Shown here one piece after another: positions 8,606 to 17,025 of a stretch of DNA of 64,000 nucleotides. A program made the position numbers and the translations under genes. How positions within the stretch are numbered: position 1 is the first letter of the stretch; each line of letters starts with the position of its first letter. Under the pieces are notes generated by a model, which saw only the letters and a list, made by a program, of their open reading frames with translations, ran no database searches and was not told the origin of the DNA. Source of the stretch: Faecalicatena absiana (lineage in GTDB: Bacteria; Bacillota; Bacilli; Lactobacillales; Lactobacillaceae); assembly GCA_017309015.1 (NCBI GenBank), contig JAEDAG010000003.1:25417-89416 (forward strand), read 5' to 3'.

Positions 8606-8880
8606 AAAAAAGTCCCCCTGGCCCATGGGGCCAAGAGGACGACAAATAATCGTGATTCCACCTCGCGTTCGCCAGCTCCTCACGGCAGCTGGCCTCACCA
8701 AGTTTACGCGTTCATAAACTCGCGGCTGTAACGGGCCGTCCCGGAAGAGGCTACTGCGGTTCGCCCCTCCTGCTCACAGATGTGTGTTCAGCCGCCGCCC
8801 TGCTCCCGTTTCCATCAGCGGGGAGTCTCTGCGTGTCCCGCGCGCGGCCTACTTCTTCTGTTCTTCGCAAATCGATTGGT
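8606..8880 (-). ncRNA. T-box leader controlling the amino-acid ABC importer
   Basis: Between the promoter at 8890-8918 and the permease the minus-strand transcript has T-box architecture. Stem I has GAAGAAGTA on its 5' side and GAACACACA (8781-8789) opposite. The antiterminator T-box sequence AGGTGGAATCACG lies at 8651-8663, a near match to the AGGGTGGNACCGCG consensus. The intrinsic terminator GTCCTCTTGGCCCC...GGGCCAGGGGGAC plus T run ends at about 8606. By alignment with the known glyQS specifier loop (GAAA-codon-A), the specifier falls in GAACACACA; CAC (His) fits best because it is followed by A, with ACA (Thr) the alternative. Uncharged tRNA would stabilise the antiterminator and switch on import. 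Confidence 0.85.
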
Positions 8881-8889
8881 TTGATTGCA

Positions 8890-8918
8890 ATATTAAACTA
8901 ATATTAAAAATCCGTCAA
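8890..8918 (-). promoter_or_regulatory. Promoter of the T-box/ABC importer operon
   Basis: On the minus strand TTGACG (8913-8918) and TATAAT-like TAATAT (8890-8895) are separated by exactly 17 bp. The promoter begins about 18 bases after the helD stop codon. Confidence 0.8.
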
Positions 8919-8935
8919 CATTTTTTTGAAAAAAT

Positions 8936-11227
8936 TTACTTATTTTCGTAAGTCGTCGGATCAACTGCCAGCAAGGGGCTCTTCTCACCGGCGTAGACGA
9001 TGTCCAGCTTGTACATGGCCCGGGAGGCAATCGTGTAGACCAGCTGGGTCTCATCTTCTTCGTGGTAGGCCGCCTTTGAGGCATCCCACATGACGACCGC
9101 GTCGAATTCCAGCCCCTTGGCCAAGTAAGACGGCAAGACCAGGTTCCCTTCAACCAGGCGCTGGTTGGCGTCGCGGATCAAGGTGGCCTTAGCCCCGTGC
9201 TCCTTGAGCCAGGCAGCGGCTTCCTGGGCGCTGGCCAGGTCCTTGGCAATCACGGCCGTGGTCATCTTCTGGGCATCATTGGCCTTGATAGCCGCCAGCA
9301 TGGCCTCCCCAGCCTCTTCCTTGCTCTCGCGGCCCCAAACTTGCGGGCGGGGTCCTTGGCGGTTGAAGCTTTCGATCTTCTCCCCGTGGCGGAGAATCTG
9401 CTTGGTAAAGTCAGTCAGCTGCTTGGTTGACCGGTAGGACTTGGTCAATTGGACCACCTTGGTCTTTTCCGGATCAAACAAGCCAGAGATCTGCTTCAGC
9501 AAAGTTGAGCTCTCATCCTTGGTAAAAATGGCCTGGTTCAAGTCGCCCAGCATGGTGAACTTGGCCCGTGGGAAGTTGTAGCGCAGGTAGGCCAGCTGGA
9601 AGGCTGAGTAGTCCTGAATTTCATCGATGAAGCAGTAGCGCATCTCGATGTTGGTCTGGCGGGCAACGATCAAGTCGTAGAGATACAAGTAGGCGGAAGC
9701 GTCCCGCATCTCGATTTCGCGCTGCTTGAACTTTTCCTTGACGCCCTCGACGTGCTCAGCCCATTCGCTTTCGCTGATGCCGTACTTTTCCAGCTTGGTC
9801 ATCTTTGGCACGGCCCGCAGGAAGGCCAGGTACTGGGCCCGGACGTTCAGGAAGTGGTTGCGGTTGATCCCCTTGGCCACCTTGGCCAAGTGCTTGACGA
9901 CGATCTTGCGGCCCAGGAACTTGCGCTCAGCCTCTTCTGACGGGAATTCCTGGTCTGGCCGGTCGTACATGCTCAGCATCTGCTCGTGGCTCAGGCTTTC
10001 GATTTCCTTGGTCACCCAGGCCTTGCGGATTTCAGGCGCGATCTTCCGGTTCAGGCGGTGAATCAATTCCTCGCGGGTAGCGTCGATCCGGTTGCCCAGC
10101 TTGTAGTTTTCATTGAAGGAGTAGTAGAGCTCCTTGATTTCTTCCTTGCTGAAGAAAGGCTTCTTCTTGGTCCGGAAGTAGATGTTTTTAAAAATCATCC
10201 CGGACTTGTTCAAGTGCTGGCCATACTTGGTCACCAGCTTGAAGAAGGTCAGCGAGTCCTTGAAGCGGCCGATCGCCGTGTCAGCCAGGCTGTCCTCGAA
10301 CTGCTCAAAAAGGTTCTGGACGTGCATCTTCGGCAAGCGGCGGTTGATGAACTGCCAGTAGGTCATTTGGACCATGTTCTGCTCGCCCATTTCCGGGAGA
10401 ACGTTCTCGATGTAGTCGTTGAACAGTTGGTTCGGGCTGAACATGATGACGTTCCCGCTCTTCAGGTTGCCCCGGTAGCGGTAGAGCAGGAAGGCAATCC
10501 GCTGGAGGATGGCACTGGTCTTGCCCGACCCGGCAGCCCCCTGAACAAACAGCAGGTCGCTCTTGGTGTCGCGGATGATCTTGTTCTGCTCTCTTTGGAT
10601 GGTCTTGACGATCGACTTCATCTGGATGGAGGACTTCTCAGACAAGACCTCCATCAGCATCTGGTCGCCGATGGTCTCGTCCGTATCAAACATGTTGACG
10701 ATGGTGCCGTCTTCGATCATGAACTGGCGCTTCTTGGACATTTCCACGGAAACTGGCCCGTCTGGGGATTCATAGGTCACGTGGCCGATCCTGCCGTCGT
10801 AGTAGATCGAGGAGATCGGGGCCCGCCAGTCGTAGATCAGCAGGTTCTTGTCCTTGTCCATGAAGGAGGCCAGGCCGATGTAGATGGTTTCCGGATCCTC
10901 CCCTTCTTCCTGGAAGTCGACCCGGGCGAAGTAGGGGTGCTCGTGCAGGCGCTTGAGCGTGGAAAGCTCACGGGCGTTGACCTGCCAGGCATTGTCGCGT
11001 TCTTTCAGCATTTGCTGCTGCTGCTGGATCGACAGGGCGGTATCCATAGAGGTTGAGTAGTCGTCAAAGTCCAGACGGATGTCGTCATAGAAGTGGGCGG
11101 AGATATCCTTGGCTTCCGCCTTGTCTTTGGCGATTTGGCGGGCCAGCTCATCTCCTTGCTGGTCAATCTGGCCCAGGATCGAATCCAAGTGGGCCTGTTC
11201 TTTGTTGCGTTCTGAAATTTCTGCCAT
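8936..11227 (-). CDS. helD: HelD-like RNA polymerase recycling ATPase (UvrD/Rep superfamily)
   Basis: A 763-residue SF1-type ATPase. The N-terminal region (~1-100) is a charged helical arm with the MDTALSIQQQQQM segment. Walker A GAAGSGKT is at residues 230-237, Walker B-like CFIDEIQDYS around residue 550, and further SF1 motifs (MLGDLNQAIF, LTKSYRST) follow. Length and the N-terminal arm match HelD, which in Bacillus removes stalled RNA polymerase from DNA using ATP, rather than a processive DNA helicase. The start has AAAGG seven bases upstream and an extended -10 (TGGTACAAT) before it. It is monocistronic. Confidence 0.88.
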   Translation of the reverse strand: MAEISERNKEQAHLDSILGQIDQQGDELARQIAKDKAEAKDISAHFYDDIRLDFDDYSTSMDTALSIQQQQQMLKERDNAWQVNARELSTLKRLHEHPYFARVDFQEEGEDPETIYIGLASFMDKDKNLLIYDWRAPISSIYYDGRIGHVTYESPDGPVSVEMSKKRQFMIEDGTIVNMFDTDETIGDQMLMEVLSEKSSIQMKSIVKTIQREQNKIIRDTKSDLLFVQGAAGSGKTSAILQRIAFLLYRYRGNLKSGNVIMFSPNQLFNDYIENVLPEMGEQNMVQMTYWQFINRRLPKMHVQNLFEQFEDSLADTAIGRFKDSLTFFKLVTKYGQHLNKSGMIFKNIYFRTKKKPFFSKEEIKELYYSFNENYKLGNRIDATREELIHRLNRKIAPEIRKAWVTKEIESLSHEQMLSMYDRPDQEFPSEEAERKFLGRKIVVKHLAKVAKGINRNHFLNVRAQYLAFLRAVPKMTKLEKYGISESEWAEHVEGVKEKFKQREIEMRDASAYLYLYDLIVARQTNIEMRYCFIDEIQDYSAFQLAYLRYNFPRAKFTMLGDLNQAIFTKDESSTLLKQISGLFDPEKTKVVQLTKSYRSTKQLTDFTKQILRHGEKIESFNRQGPRPQVWGRESKEEAGEAMLAAIKANDAQKMTTAVIAKDLASAQEAAAWLKEHGAKATLIRDANQRLVEGNLVLPSYLAKGLEFDAVVMWDASKAAYHEEDETQLVYTIASRAMYKLDIVYAGEKSPLLAVDPTTYENK

Positions 11228-11363
11228 GCAAACACCTTTTCTAAAAATCTTGCATAATATTGTACCATCTTTTCAGCCCGACCGGTACTTTTCCGTCTCT
11301 CGCCCGCAAGCGGATCCATAAGAAAAGGCAAGTATTTTGCTAGGCAGAGCCCTGGAAAAAAAC

Positions 11364-11369
11364 TATAAT
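11364..11369 (+). promoter_or_regulatory. -10 box of the matrixin-type protease gene
   Basis: TATAAT lies 24 bases before the ATG, followed by AAGGAGG at 11381-11387. No convincing -35 is seen. Confidence 0.5.
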
Positions 11370-11392
11370 ATACTAGCTAGAAGGAGGCCTTC

Positions 11393-12058
11393 ATGAGCAA
11401 ATTTTTCAACTTCTTAAAGAACCTGCTGGTCCTGACCTGCCTAATTGGGGTCGCTTGGACCTACCAGGACCAGATCAAGGACGTCGCGGCTGACTGGGGC
11501 AGCAAGCTTGCCGGCTGCCTGCCAGACAGCCTCAGCACGGCCGACCTGGCCGAGAAGACCATCTCGGAGAATTCCAAGTCCACCATCAAGAACACGACCG
11601 GCTACACCTGGCCCAAGAAGACCGCGACCGTCTACATCGACTTAAAGCGGTCCAGCCAGGTTGACCTTTACAACGCGACGATCAACGCCATGGCCGCTTG
11701 GAATCAGACCGGGGCCTTCCGCTTTAAGCAGGCTTCCAGCAAGAAGAAGGCCCAGATTGTCGTCGTCTCCGCCTACAAGTCAGACGGAGCCGCCGGCCTG
11801 ACCACCTACAAGTACTCCAACCGCAACCGCCGGCTCTACTCGGCCAAGGTATCCCTGAACACCTACTATTTGGACAGCAGCTACTACAACTACTCCCAAG
11901 CCCGGATCGTCAACACGGTTGAGCACGAGCTGGGCCACGCCATCGGCTTGGACCACCGCAATGGGGTCTCGGTCATGTACCCGACCGGGTCTTTGTACAC
12001 GATCCAGCCGAAGGACATTGACTTGGTCAAGAAGATCTACAAGGGCAAGAAATTTTAG
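11393..12058 (+). CDS. Matrixin-like (M10-type) zinc metalloprotease, membrane-anchored or secreted
   Basis: A 221-residue exported protein. Residues ~6-23 form one hydrophobic segment (FNFLKNLLVLTCLIGVAW) acting as signal or anchor. The zinc-binding motif HELGHAIGLDH is at residues 178-188, followed by the Met-turn SVMYP (193-197), the metzincin hallmark. The catalytic domain spans roughly 72-215. Small matrixin-like proteases of this type are common in lactobacilli, but their substrates are unknown. Start at ATG 11393 with a perfect AAGGAGG. It is close to the phosphatase gene (27 bases) and may be cotranscribed with it. Confidence 0.88.
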   Translation: MSKFFNFLKNLLVLTCLIGVAWTYQDQIKDVAADWGSKLAGCLPDSLSTADLAEKTISENSKSTIKNTTGYTWPKKTATVYIDLKRSSQVDLYNATINAMAAWNQTGAFRFKQASSKKKAQIVVVSAYKSDGAAGLTTYKYSNRNRRLYSAKVSLNTYYLDSSYYNYSQARIVNTVEHELGHAIGLDHRNGVSVMYPTGSLYTIQPKDIDLVKKIYKGKKF

Positions 12059-12085
12059 CTGAAGCAGACAGAAACAGAGGCAGAC

Positions 12086-12739
12086 ATGAAACGCATTTAT
12101 TTGATCCGGCACGGGAAGACTTTTATCAACAAGTACAACAAGATGCAGGGCTGGTGCGACACCCCATTGACGGCAGAAGGGCGCGAAGGTGCCGAGCAGG
12201 CCGCTGAGGCCTTAAAGGACCTGCCTTTGGACATTGCCCTGTCCAGCAACACCCTGCGGGCCAGCGAGACCTGTGAGATCATCATGCAGAAGAACTGCAA
12301 CAAGGACCTGCTCCAGCACCTGGCCTATCCTTACTTCAGAGAACACTTCTATGGCTACTTTGAGGGGATGGACAATGACGTGGCTTGGCGGATGGTCGGC
12401 GCGGCCCATGGCTTCACCAGCGCGGACGATTTGGCCAAGAACGCGACCTGCGACCAGATTGCCGACTGGACCAAGGAAGCTGACCCCTACCATGACGCTG
12501 AAGACAGCACGGAATTTTGGGCCCGCTGGCAGAAGGGCTTTGACCTGATCAGCCAGCTGGACGGGGCCGAAAACATCCTGCTGGTCAGCCACGGCTTTGC
12601 CATCAAGTCCCTGGCCCAGCGATTCGCGGTCAGCGGAATTGACACGACGGTCCACCCAAGAAACGCCTCCATCTCCACTTTGGTGATGGACAACCAGGGG
12701 CAATTGCGGATGACCAGCTACAATCAGCTGCATCTATAA
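12086..12739 (+). CDS. Histidine phosphatase family protein (phosphoglycerate mutase-like)
   Basis: A cytosolic branch-1 histidine phosphatase of 217 residues. The phospho-acceptor motif is LIRHGKT (RHG at 8-10), MQGWCDTPLTAEG follows, and the second catalytic His lies in LLVSHGFAIKSL. Such proteins dephosphorylate small metabolites; the sequence does not distinguish a mutase, and the short Lactobacillus members are usually phosphatases. It lies 27 bases after the protease gene, with a poor ribosome binding site, suggesting coupling to it. Confidence 0.88.
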   Translation: MKRIYLIRHGKTFINKYNKMQGWCDTPLTAEGREGAEQAAEALKDLPLDIALSSNTLRASETCEIIMQKNCNKDLLQHLAYPYFREHFYGYFEGMDNDVAWRMVGAAHGFTSADDLAKNATCDQIADWTKEADPYHDAEDSTEFWARWQKGFDLISQLDGAENILLVSHGFAIKSLAQRFAVSGIDTTVHPRNASISTLVMDNQGQLRMTSYNQLHL

Positions 12740-12768
12740 TTTTTACCAGTTTTTTACAGGCAAAACCC

Positions 12769-12837
12769 TTGCAAGTTTAACCAGACGCTCTATAATATGT
12801 GCCAGCAAAAGAAAAAGCTAGTTGCTTTTTCTTTTTT
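12769..12837 (+). promoter_or_regulatory. Promoter followed at once by a terminator-like hairpin
   Basis: TTGCAA (12769-12774), 16 bp, TATAAT (12791-12796). A 12-bp stem AAAAGAAAAAGC / GCTTTTTCTTTT with T run occupies 12807-12837, starting within about 10 bases of the predicted transcription start. It may end upstream transcripts, attenuate the glycerophosphodiesterase gene, or both. Confidence 0.55.
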
Positions 12838-12877
12838 ATTCCATTCCTAATTATTAAAACGGAGCGCAATTAAATAT

Positions 12878-13564
12878 ATGAGAACTAAGATTTTTGGTCA
12901 CCGCGGCTACCCTGCCAAGTTTGCTGAGAACTCCCTGGAAGGGTTTGACTACTGCTTCAAGCATGGGGCTGAAGGGATTGAATTCGATGTGCACCTGACC
13001 AAGGACGGGGTCCCGGTCATCATGCATGACGAAGACATCAAGCGCACGACCAACGGCAAAGGCTTAATCAAGGACTACACCTTGCGGGAATTGGATCAAT
13101 TCCACCTGGCCAACGGCGAGCGGATTCCCCGCCTGCGCGACCTGTTTGAACTGGCTGAAGACTACGACGGCCAGCTCAACCTGGAAATGAAGACCAACAA
13201 GTTTGACTACCCTGGCCTGCCAGAGAAAGTTTTTGACCTGGCTGACCACTTCAAGTTCAAGCAAGAAATCATCTACTCATCATTTAACCTGCAGACCCTG
13301 GTGCACGCCAAGGAGGTCCGCCCCAACCAGAACTACAACTTCCTGACTGACAAGGAAATCAAGAACCCAGTACAGTTCATTAAGGAGCACGGCTTCAGCG
13401 GCATTCACCCAGAGCACTTGGTTGACACCAAGGCCGTTGAAAGAATCTGGACCGTCGACAGCAAGGCCCGGGCCAAGAAGATCATCCAATACGGTGCTGC
13501 CGGCTTCTTCACCAACAAGTTCGAAGATATGATGGCCTTGCGCAAGGAAGTTGCCAATTACTAA
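12878..13564 (+). CDS. ugpQ: Glycerophosphodiester phosphodiesterase
   Basis: Hydrolyses glycerophosphodiesters from phospholipid or teichoic acid turnover to glycerol-3-phosphate and an alcohol. The 228-residue cytosolic GDPD domain starts with the signature FGHRGYPAKFAENSLEGF, followed by EFDVHLTKDGVPVIMHDE, which carries the metal and catalytic residues (His/Arg of HRG, Glu/Asp of EFD, His of MHD). No signal peptide, so it is the UgpQ type rather than the periplasmic GlpQ type. GGAG lies a long 13 bases before the ATG. Ended by a hairpin at 13579-13609. Confidence 0.92.
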   Translation: MRTKIFGHRGYPAKFAENSLEGFDYCFKHGAEGIEFDVHLTKDGVPVIMHDEDIKRTTNGKGLIKDYTLRELDQFHLANGERIPRLRDLFELAEDYDGQLNLEMKTNKFDYPGLPEKVFDLADHFKFKQEIIYSSFNLQTLVHAKEVRPNQNYNFLTDKEIKNPVQFIKEHGFSGIHPEHLVDTKAVERIWTVDSKARAKKIIQYGAAGFFTNKFEDMMALRKEVANY

Positions 13565-13578
13565 CAGAAGATCAATTA

Positions 13579-13609
13579 AAAGAGTTGTCTGGACTGACAG
13601 CTCTTTTTT
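13579..13609 (+). terminator. Terminator after ugpQ
   Basis: Stem aagagttgtc / gacagctctt with a short loop, followed by seven T residues. Confidence 0.85.
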
Positions 13610-13636
13610 TGCGCGGTAATTTTCAACATAAGCAGA

Positions 13637-13665
13637 TTGTATTCGGTTTCACCAAGTGCTAAAAT
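13637..13665 (+). promoter_or_regulatory. Promoter of the SEC10/PgrA-type surface protein gene
   Basis: TTGTAT (13637-13642), 17 bp, then TGC-TAAAAT (13660-13665), an extended -10. It overlaps an in-frame upstream start (13656), so translation must begin later, at 13707. Confidence 0.7.
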
Positions 13666-13706
13666 CGACATGTCTCATATGTGATATCAAAGGAAGGAAA
13701 AGTAAT

Positions 13707-16001
13707 ATGCGGAAAATTTCCAAAAACATTCTGCTCATATCATCTGTTGGCTTGGCCAGCTCCGCTTTTGCGGTGACTGCTACCCACCCAGTGTTTGCCG
13801 CAAGTAACACTAGCAAGAAAACTACTGTGGCTAACGACCAAGCCAAGGTTAAGAGCGCGCAAAATAGTGTTAACCAAACTCAAAGCAAGTTAACCAAGGC
13901 GCAAAATGATTTGAATACCGTTAACAAGGATCTGACTCAAAAAGAGACGGATTTGGCAAATGCTAAAAATGCAACCGAAGCCGCTAATGGTAAGGTAGCA
14001 GCTCCGAATAAGAGCAATAATGAGGCTCAGTCCGCTCTCAAGCAAGCTCAAGCAGCCACTGATTCCGCAAACAGCAACTACCAAAACGCTGTTAAGGACA
14101 ATACCGACAAGCAAAAGGACTTAACTGATTCGCAAAACAAAGTAACTAATCTCGAAAAACAACTTACTGATGGCGAAAAGAACAATAACGACATCAAGCA
14201 AAAAGTTACTGACAAGAACAATGAGATCAGCGACAACCAGAAGACTTTGTCCGGCTTGCAACAAGAAAAGAGCAAATCTGACGCTAAGCTTTCATCCGCG
14301 CAAAATAATCTTGCTGAAAAGAAGCAGAAGGCTGATAGTGCCTCACAGGCCTTGCAAACGGCTAAAAAAGATCTGGGTTCAGCAACCAGCACTAATGAAA
14401 GCTTGACCCTTCCGCAAAGCTACATTGACTACGTTACTGGCAAGTCAACTGACTGGGATACTGCCAAAAAGGACCTGCAAGATGTAGTAAACAGCCACAC
14501 TTATCCATTTACTGATGGTGATGAAAACGATACTGTTTACGACGATCCTGCCGCCTTATCCGAAACAGATCAAAAGCGTTTGGATTTCTACGTAAAGAGC
14601 TTAATTGATTCCGTCAAGTCTCAAGTTGGATCAACCAGCAAGCTGACTATCACTGACGGTTCACTTGAATTTGCTAAGCGTTACACGCAAGAATACCAAA
14701 GCAGCAATTATGTCTTTAGAAAGTACAACGCAATCAAGTCAGCCTCAAGCATCATGGGCCTTGATGAGTATGCTGTCACTGGATATGACATTGCTGCCAA
14801 CAGACAAGTTACTAGTCGGTCCATTTCGATTATCAATGGGTACGTATATAACTCATATGAATTCGGGACAACCAAGATGAGCGAAATTGCCAAGGCAGCT
14901 TTTGACTTGGTAACACAGGAACTGGCTAATCCAACTGATTACAACAACATCATCAACAACAATGGTTACTTCTCAGTTGCTGTAACCACCCAGGATGACA
15001 AGTTCTACGTCTGCCTTTTGACAATCAACCCTACTAACGTTCCAAGTCGCTTTAACACCAAGGAAGTTGTCAAGCCGAGCCAAGATGAACTTGCAGCAGC
15101 TGCTCAAAAGGCTCAAGCTGATTCAGACCAAGCCAACAAAGACGTCAAAAGTGCTCAAAGCGCGTTTGATCAAACGCAAACTGAAAATCAAAAACTCAGT
15201 CATCAAATCAGTGATCTGCAAAAGAAAATCAGTGACGATCAAGGCGCTGTTGCATCCTTGCAGAACCAGCTTACTGACACGGCAAAGCTTCAGTCACAGA
15301 TCAAGGAAACCAAGGACTCGTTGCCGGCAAAGCAAGCTGCTCTGCAAGCAGCAAATGAGAAGGTTAAAACTACTCAAAGCAAACTGAATGACTGCAAGAC
15401 CGCATTAGCAGCGGCTCAGAAAGAAGCAGCAAATACCCAAAGCAACTTGGATAAGGTAAAGGCTGACGCAAGCAGTGCACAACAAAAGCTCCAAACTGCT
15501 CAGAAGGCATACAATGAAGCAAAGAAGAAGCAAGAAAAGCTAACAGCATCGGTTGCATCACTCAGCAAGAAGCTTGCCTACGAAAAGAAGCAACTGGCCC
15601 ACGCTAAGGCTGTTTTAGCTCTTGCTCAAAGCAAGAAGGCTACTACTAAGAAGTCAACCACTGGCAAGAAAGCCAAGACCACTAAGAAGACGGTCAAGAA
15701 GGCTAAAAAGTCCAAGAAAGTAGTTGTCGCAAGCAGCAAGTTCACCAGCCTCAAGGGCAGCAAGAAGGCCTTTGTTGGCAGCTGGAAGAAAGCCAAGTCC
15801 GTTTCTGGCTACCAAATCCGCTATAGCACGGCTTCATCAATGAAGAAGGCTAAGACTAAGAGCACCAAGGCAACGAAAGTTAAGATTTCCCGCTTAAAGA
15901 GCAAGAAGAAGTACTACGTACAGCTTCGTTCTTACCGCAAGCTTTCCGGAAAGACCTTCTACTCTGCTTGGTCAAAGGCTAAGACAGTCAAGACCCGTTA
16001 A
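13707..16001 (+). CDS. Secreted coiled-coil surface protein, SEC10/PgrA surface-exclusion type
   Basis: A 764-residue exported protein. A signal peptide (MRKISKNILLISSVGLASSAFAVTA region) ends near FAAS. A long Gln/Lys/Asp-rich coiled coil covers ~35-235, and a globular CAP-like core lies at ~250-450 (YIDYVTGKSTDWD ... LSETDQKRLDFYVKSLIDSVR-like). A second coiled coil follows, then a Lys/Thr-rich stretch and a C-terminal fibronectin-III-like basic domain (SGYQIRYSTASSMKKAK). The order coiled coil, core, coiled coil matches SEC10/PgrA proteins, originally linked to conjugation surface exclusion but widespread on lactobacillar cells. No LPXTG; the basic tail probably binds the wall. Start chosen by AAGGAAGG and the promoter position. 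Codon use is AT-richer than upstream genes. Confidence 0.8.
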   Translation: MRKISKNILLISSVGLASSAFAVTATHPVFAASNTSKKTTVANDQAKVKSAQNSVNQTQSKLTKAQNDLNTVNKDLTQKETDLANAKNATEAANGKVAAPNKSNNEAQSALKQAQAATDSANSNYQNAVKDNTDKQKDLTDSQNKVTNLEKQLTDGEKNNNDIKQKVTDKNNEISDNQKTLSGLQQEKSKSDAKLSSAQNNLAEKKQKADSASQALQTAKKDLGSATSTNESLTLPQSYIDYVTGKSTDWDTAKKDLQDVVNSHTYPFTDGDENDTVYDDPAALSETDQKRLDFYVKSLIDSVKSQVGSTSKLTITDGSLEFAKRYTQEYQSSNYVFRKYNAIKSASSIMGLDEYAVTGYDIAANRQVTSRSISIINGYVYNSYEFGTTKMSEIAKAAFDLVTQELANPTDYNNIINNNGYFSVAVTTQDDKFYVCLLTINPTNVPSRFNTKEVVKPSQDELAAAAQKAQADSDQANKDVKSAQSAFDQTQTENQKLSHQISDLQKKISDDQGAVASLQNQLTDTAKLQSQIKETKDSLPAKQAALQAANEKVKTTQSKLNDCKTALAAAQKEAANTQSNLDKVKADASSAQQKLQTAQKAYNEAKKKQEKLTASVASLSKKLAYEKKQLAHAKAVLALAQSKKATTKKSTTGKKAKTTKKTVKKAKKSKKVVVASSKFTSLKGSKKAFVGSWKKAKSVSGYQIRYSTASSMKKAKTKSTKATKVKISRLKSKKKYYVQLRSYRKLSGKTFYSAWSKAKTVKTR

Positions 16002-16028
16002 TCTATTCAAAAGCTGATATTGTATAAA

Positions 16029-16061
16029 TAAAAACTATTCCACGCATGGAATAGTTTTTTT
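16029..16061 (+). terminator. Terminator after the surface protein gene
   Basis: Stem aaaactattcca / tggaatagtttt with loop cgca and a T run. Confidence 0.85.
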
Positions 16062-16116
16062 AGTCTCTACTTATTTTCATTAGTCTGACTGACCGACTTG
16101 ACCTGCTTTCTAAAAC

Positions 16117-16157
16117 AAAAAGAGCAACTAAGCCATAGTTGGTTTAGTTGCTCCTCT
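16117..16157 (-). terminator. Terminator after the surface-protein fragment
   Basis: On the minus strand AGGAGCAACTAAA pairs with TTAGTTGCTCT, followed by T residues. It is the original terminator of the surface gene whose 3' end survives at 16173-16364. Confidence 0.65.
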
Positions 16158-16172
16158 AAAAAGCGCTAGCGC

Positions 16173-16478
16173 TTATTTTTTATTGGTTTTCTTAAGAGCA
16201 CCAAATGAGTTCTTAGTAGTTGCCTGGTTCTTAGAAGCTGCAGTGTACTTCTCTGAAGTCAAGTAGCCACTCTTGTTTAAGGTGTAAGTATATGCACCAC
16301 TCTTAACGGTCTTACCCTTGACCATCTTGCCGCTCTTGGTGAAGTAATACCATGAGCTATTGATCTTGGTGATTACATAGCCAAGAACATACCCGTCCTG
16401 AGATACGTGGCCTTTAAAACCGTAGTAGTAAAACTTTTTGGTTAAGTTATAGCCAATGTTGGCTGTTCCTTCAAACAC
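16173..16478 (-). pseudogene. In-frame fusion of an IS982 transposase piece to a surface-protein C-terminus
   Basis: The open frame of 101 codons has two origins. The first ~38 codons (EGTANIGYNLTKKFYYYGF to GYVITK) are the middle of an IS982-family transposase, nearly identical to the copy at 21003-21826. The remaining ~63 (from INSSWYYFTKSGKMV) are the end of a wall-binding surface protein with a WYYF-type repeat and a Lys-rich tail. The junction is at about 16364. The IS has been cut and joined to the tail in frame, and the 5' part of the surface gene is gone. It is unlikely to be exported (no signal peptide); I treat it as a remnant. Confidence 0.75.
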
Positions 16479-16880
16479 CTTAGCTCTGCGGTTTCTGATT
16501 GTCTTGACTTCAGATCGTTGACGATCTGAGCAGTGATGCCAAGAAGCGCTCTAGCCCTGCGATTAAAACGAGGCCTAGAAAGACCACAAAGTCCCCAGCA
16601 ACGGGCAAATCTGCGCTGAGAAGATATACCTTCCTCAGCTTGCCAGACAAGTAATGCAATGATTTCGTAGTCTGGAACCTTTACCAGACCGGCATTGCGG
16701 CGGTGAGTTAACCGAGATGGGGCGTACTTGTAATAAAGTTTCTTGCAGATTTTCGACAAAGCTCTAAATTCTACTTGCAAACAGTGACTATAACGTTTAA
16801 TCTGTAGTTGGTTCAACATTGTAAGGACTCCTTTATGTTTTTTCCAACTAGAGTCTACAATGTTGGACCTTTTTTGTTAG
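16365..16880 (-). mobile_element. Truncated, internally deleted IS982-family element
   Basis: The minus strand from ATG 16819 encodes the N-terminal ~105 residues of an IS982-type transposase (MLNQLQIKRYSH..., RFNRRARALLG). A deletion then joins LKSR directly to the RNRRAK region. Compared with the copy at 21003, about 55 bp are missing and the frame shifts, giving a nonsense tail. The 3' third of the element is absent, replaced by the surface-protein tail. Upstream sequence to about 16880 (GTCCAACATTGTAGACTC) may be the element's end. Confidence 0.7.
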
Positions 16881-16890
16881 GAAATTGAAA

Positions 16891-17025
16891 CTATATTTCA
16901 ACTAGCACCACGCGTAGGTTGATAATGTTTTGTTTAAATTCTTTGTCGTAACGAGTTGGCATGTAAAAATTCCTTCCTTTTGAGAGACGATTTATTCATT
17001 ATACCCTCTCTTAAAAGTTGTCTCA
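16891..17025 (-). mobile_element. 5' fragment of an IS3-family element (orfA start and terminal repeat)
   Basis: On the minus strand TGAGACAACTTTTAAGAG (to 17025) looks like an IS end. It is followed by an AGGAAGG site and an ATG at 16962 opening a 23-codon frame beginning MPTRYDKEFKQNIINL, which is the classic N-terminus of an IS3-family OrfA. The frame is broken after residue 16 by unrelated sequence and stops at 16891. Only about 135 bp of the element remain. Confidence 0.65.

Noticed and set aside
9986..11056. 356-codon frame antisense to helD
   Set aside because: Shadow of a GC-rich gene: Val/Leu/Asp/Gln-rich translation without recognisable features, while the helD frame has all family motifs.
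12086..12739. Glycolytic phosphoglycerate mutase (gpmA)
   Set aside because: RHG motif is present but length and the DTPLTAEG region fit the broad phosphatase group rather than the ~230-250-residue glycolytic enzyme.
13656..13707. Upstream start for the SEC10/PgrA-type protein
   Set aside because: It lies inside the promoter -10 region and would put a non-signal leader before the signal peptide.
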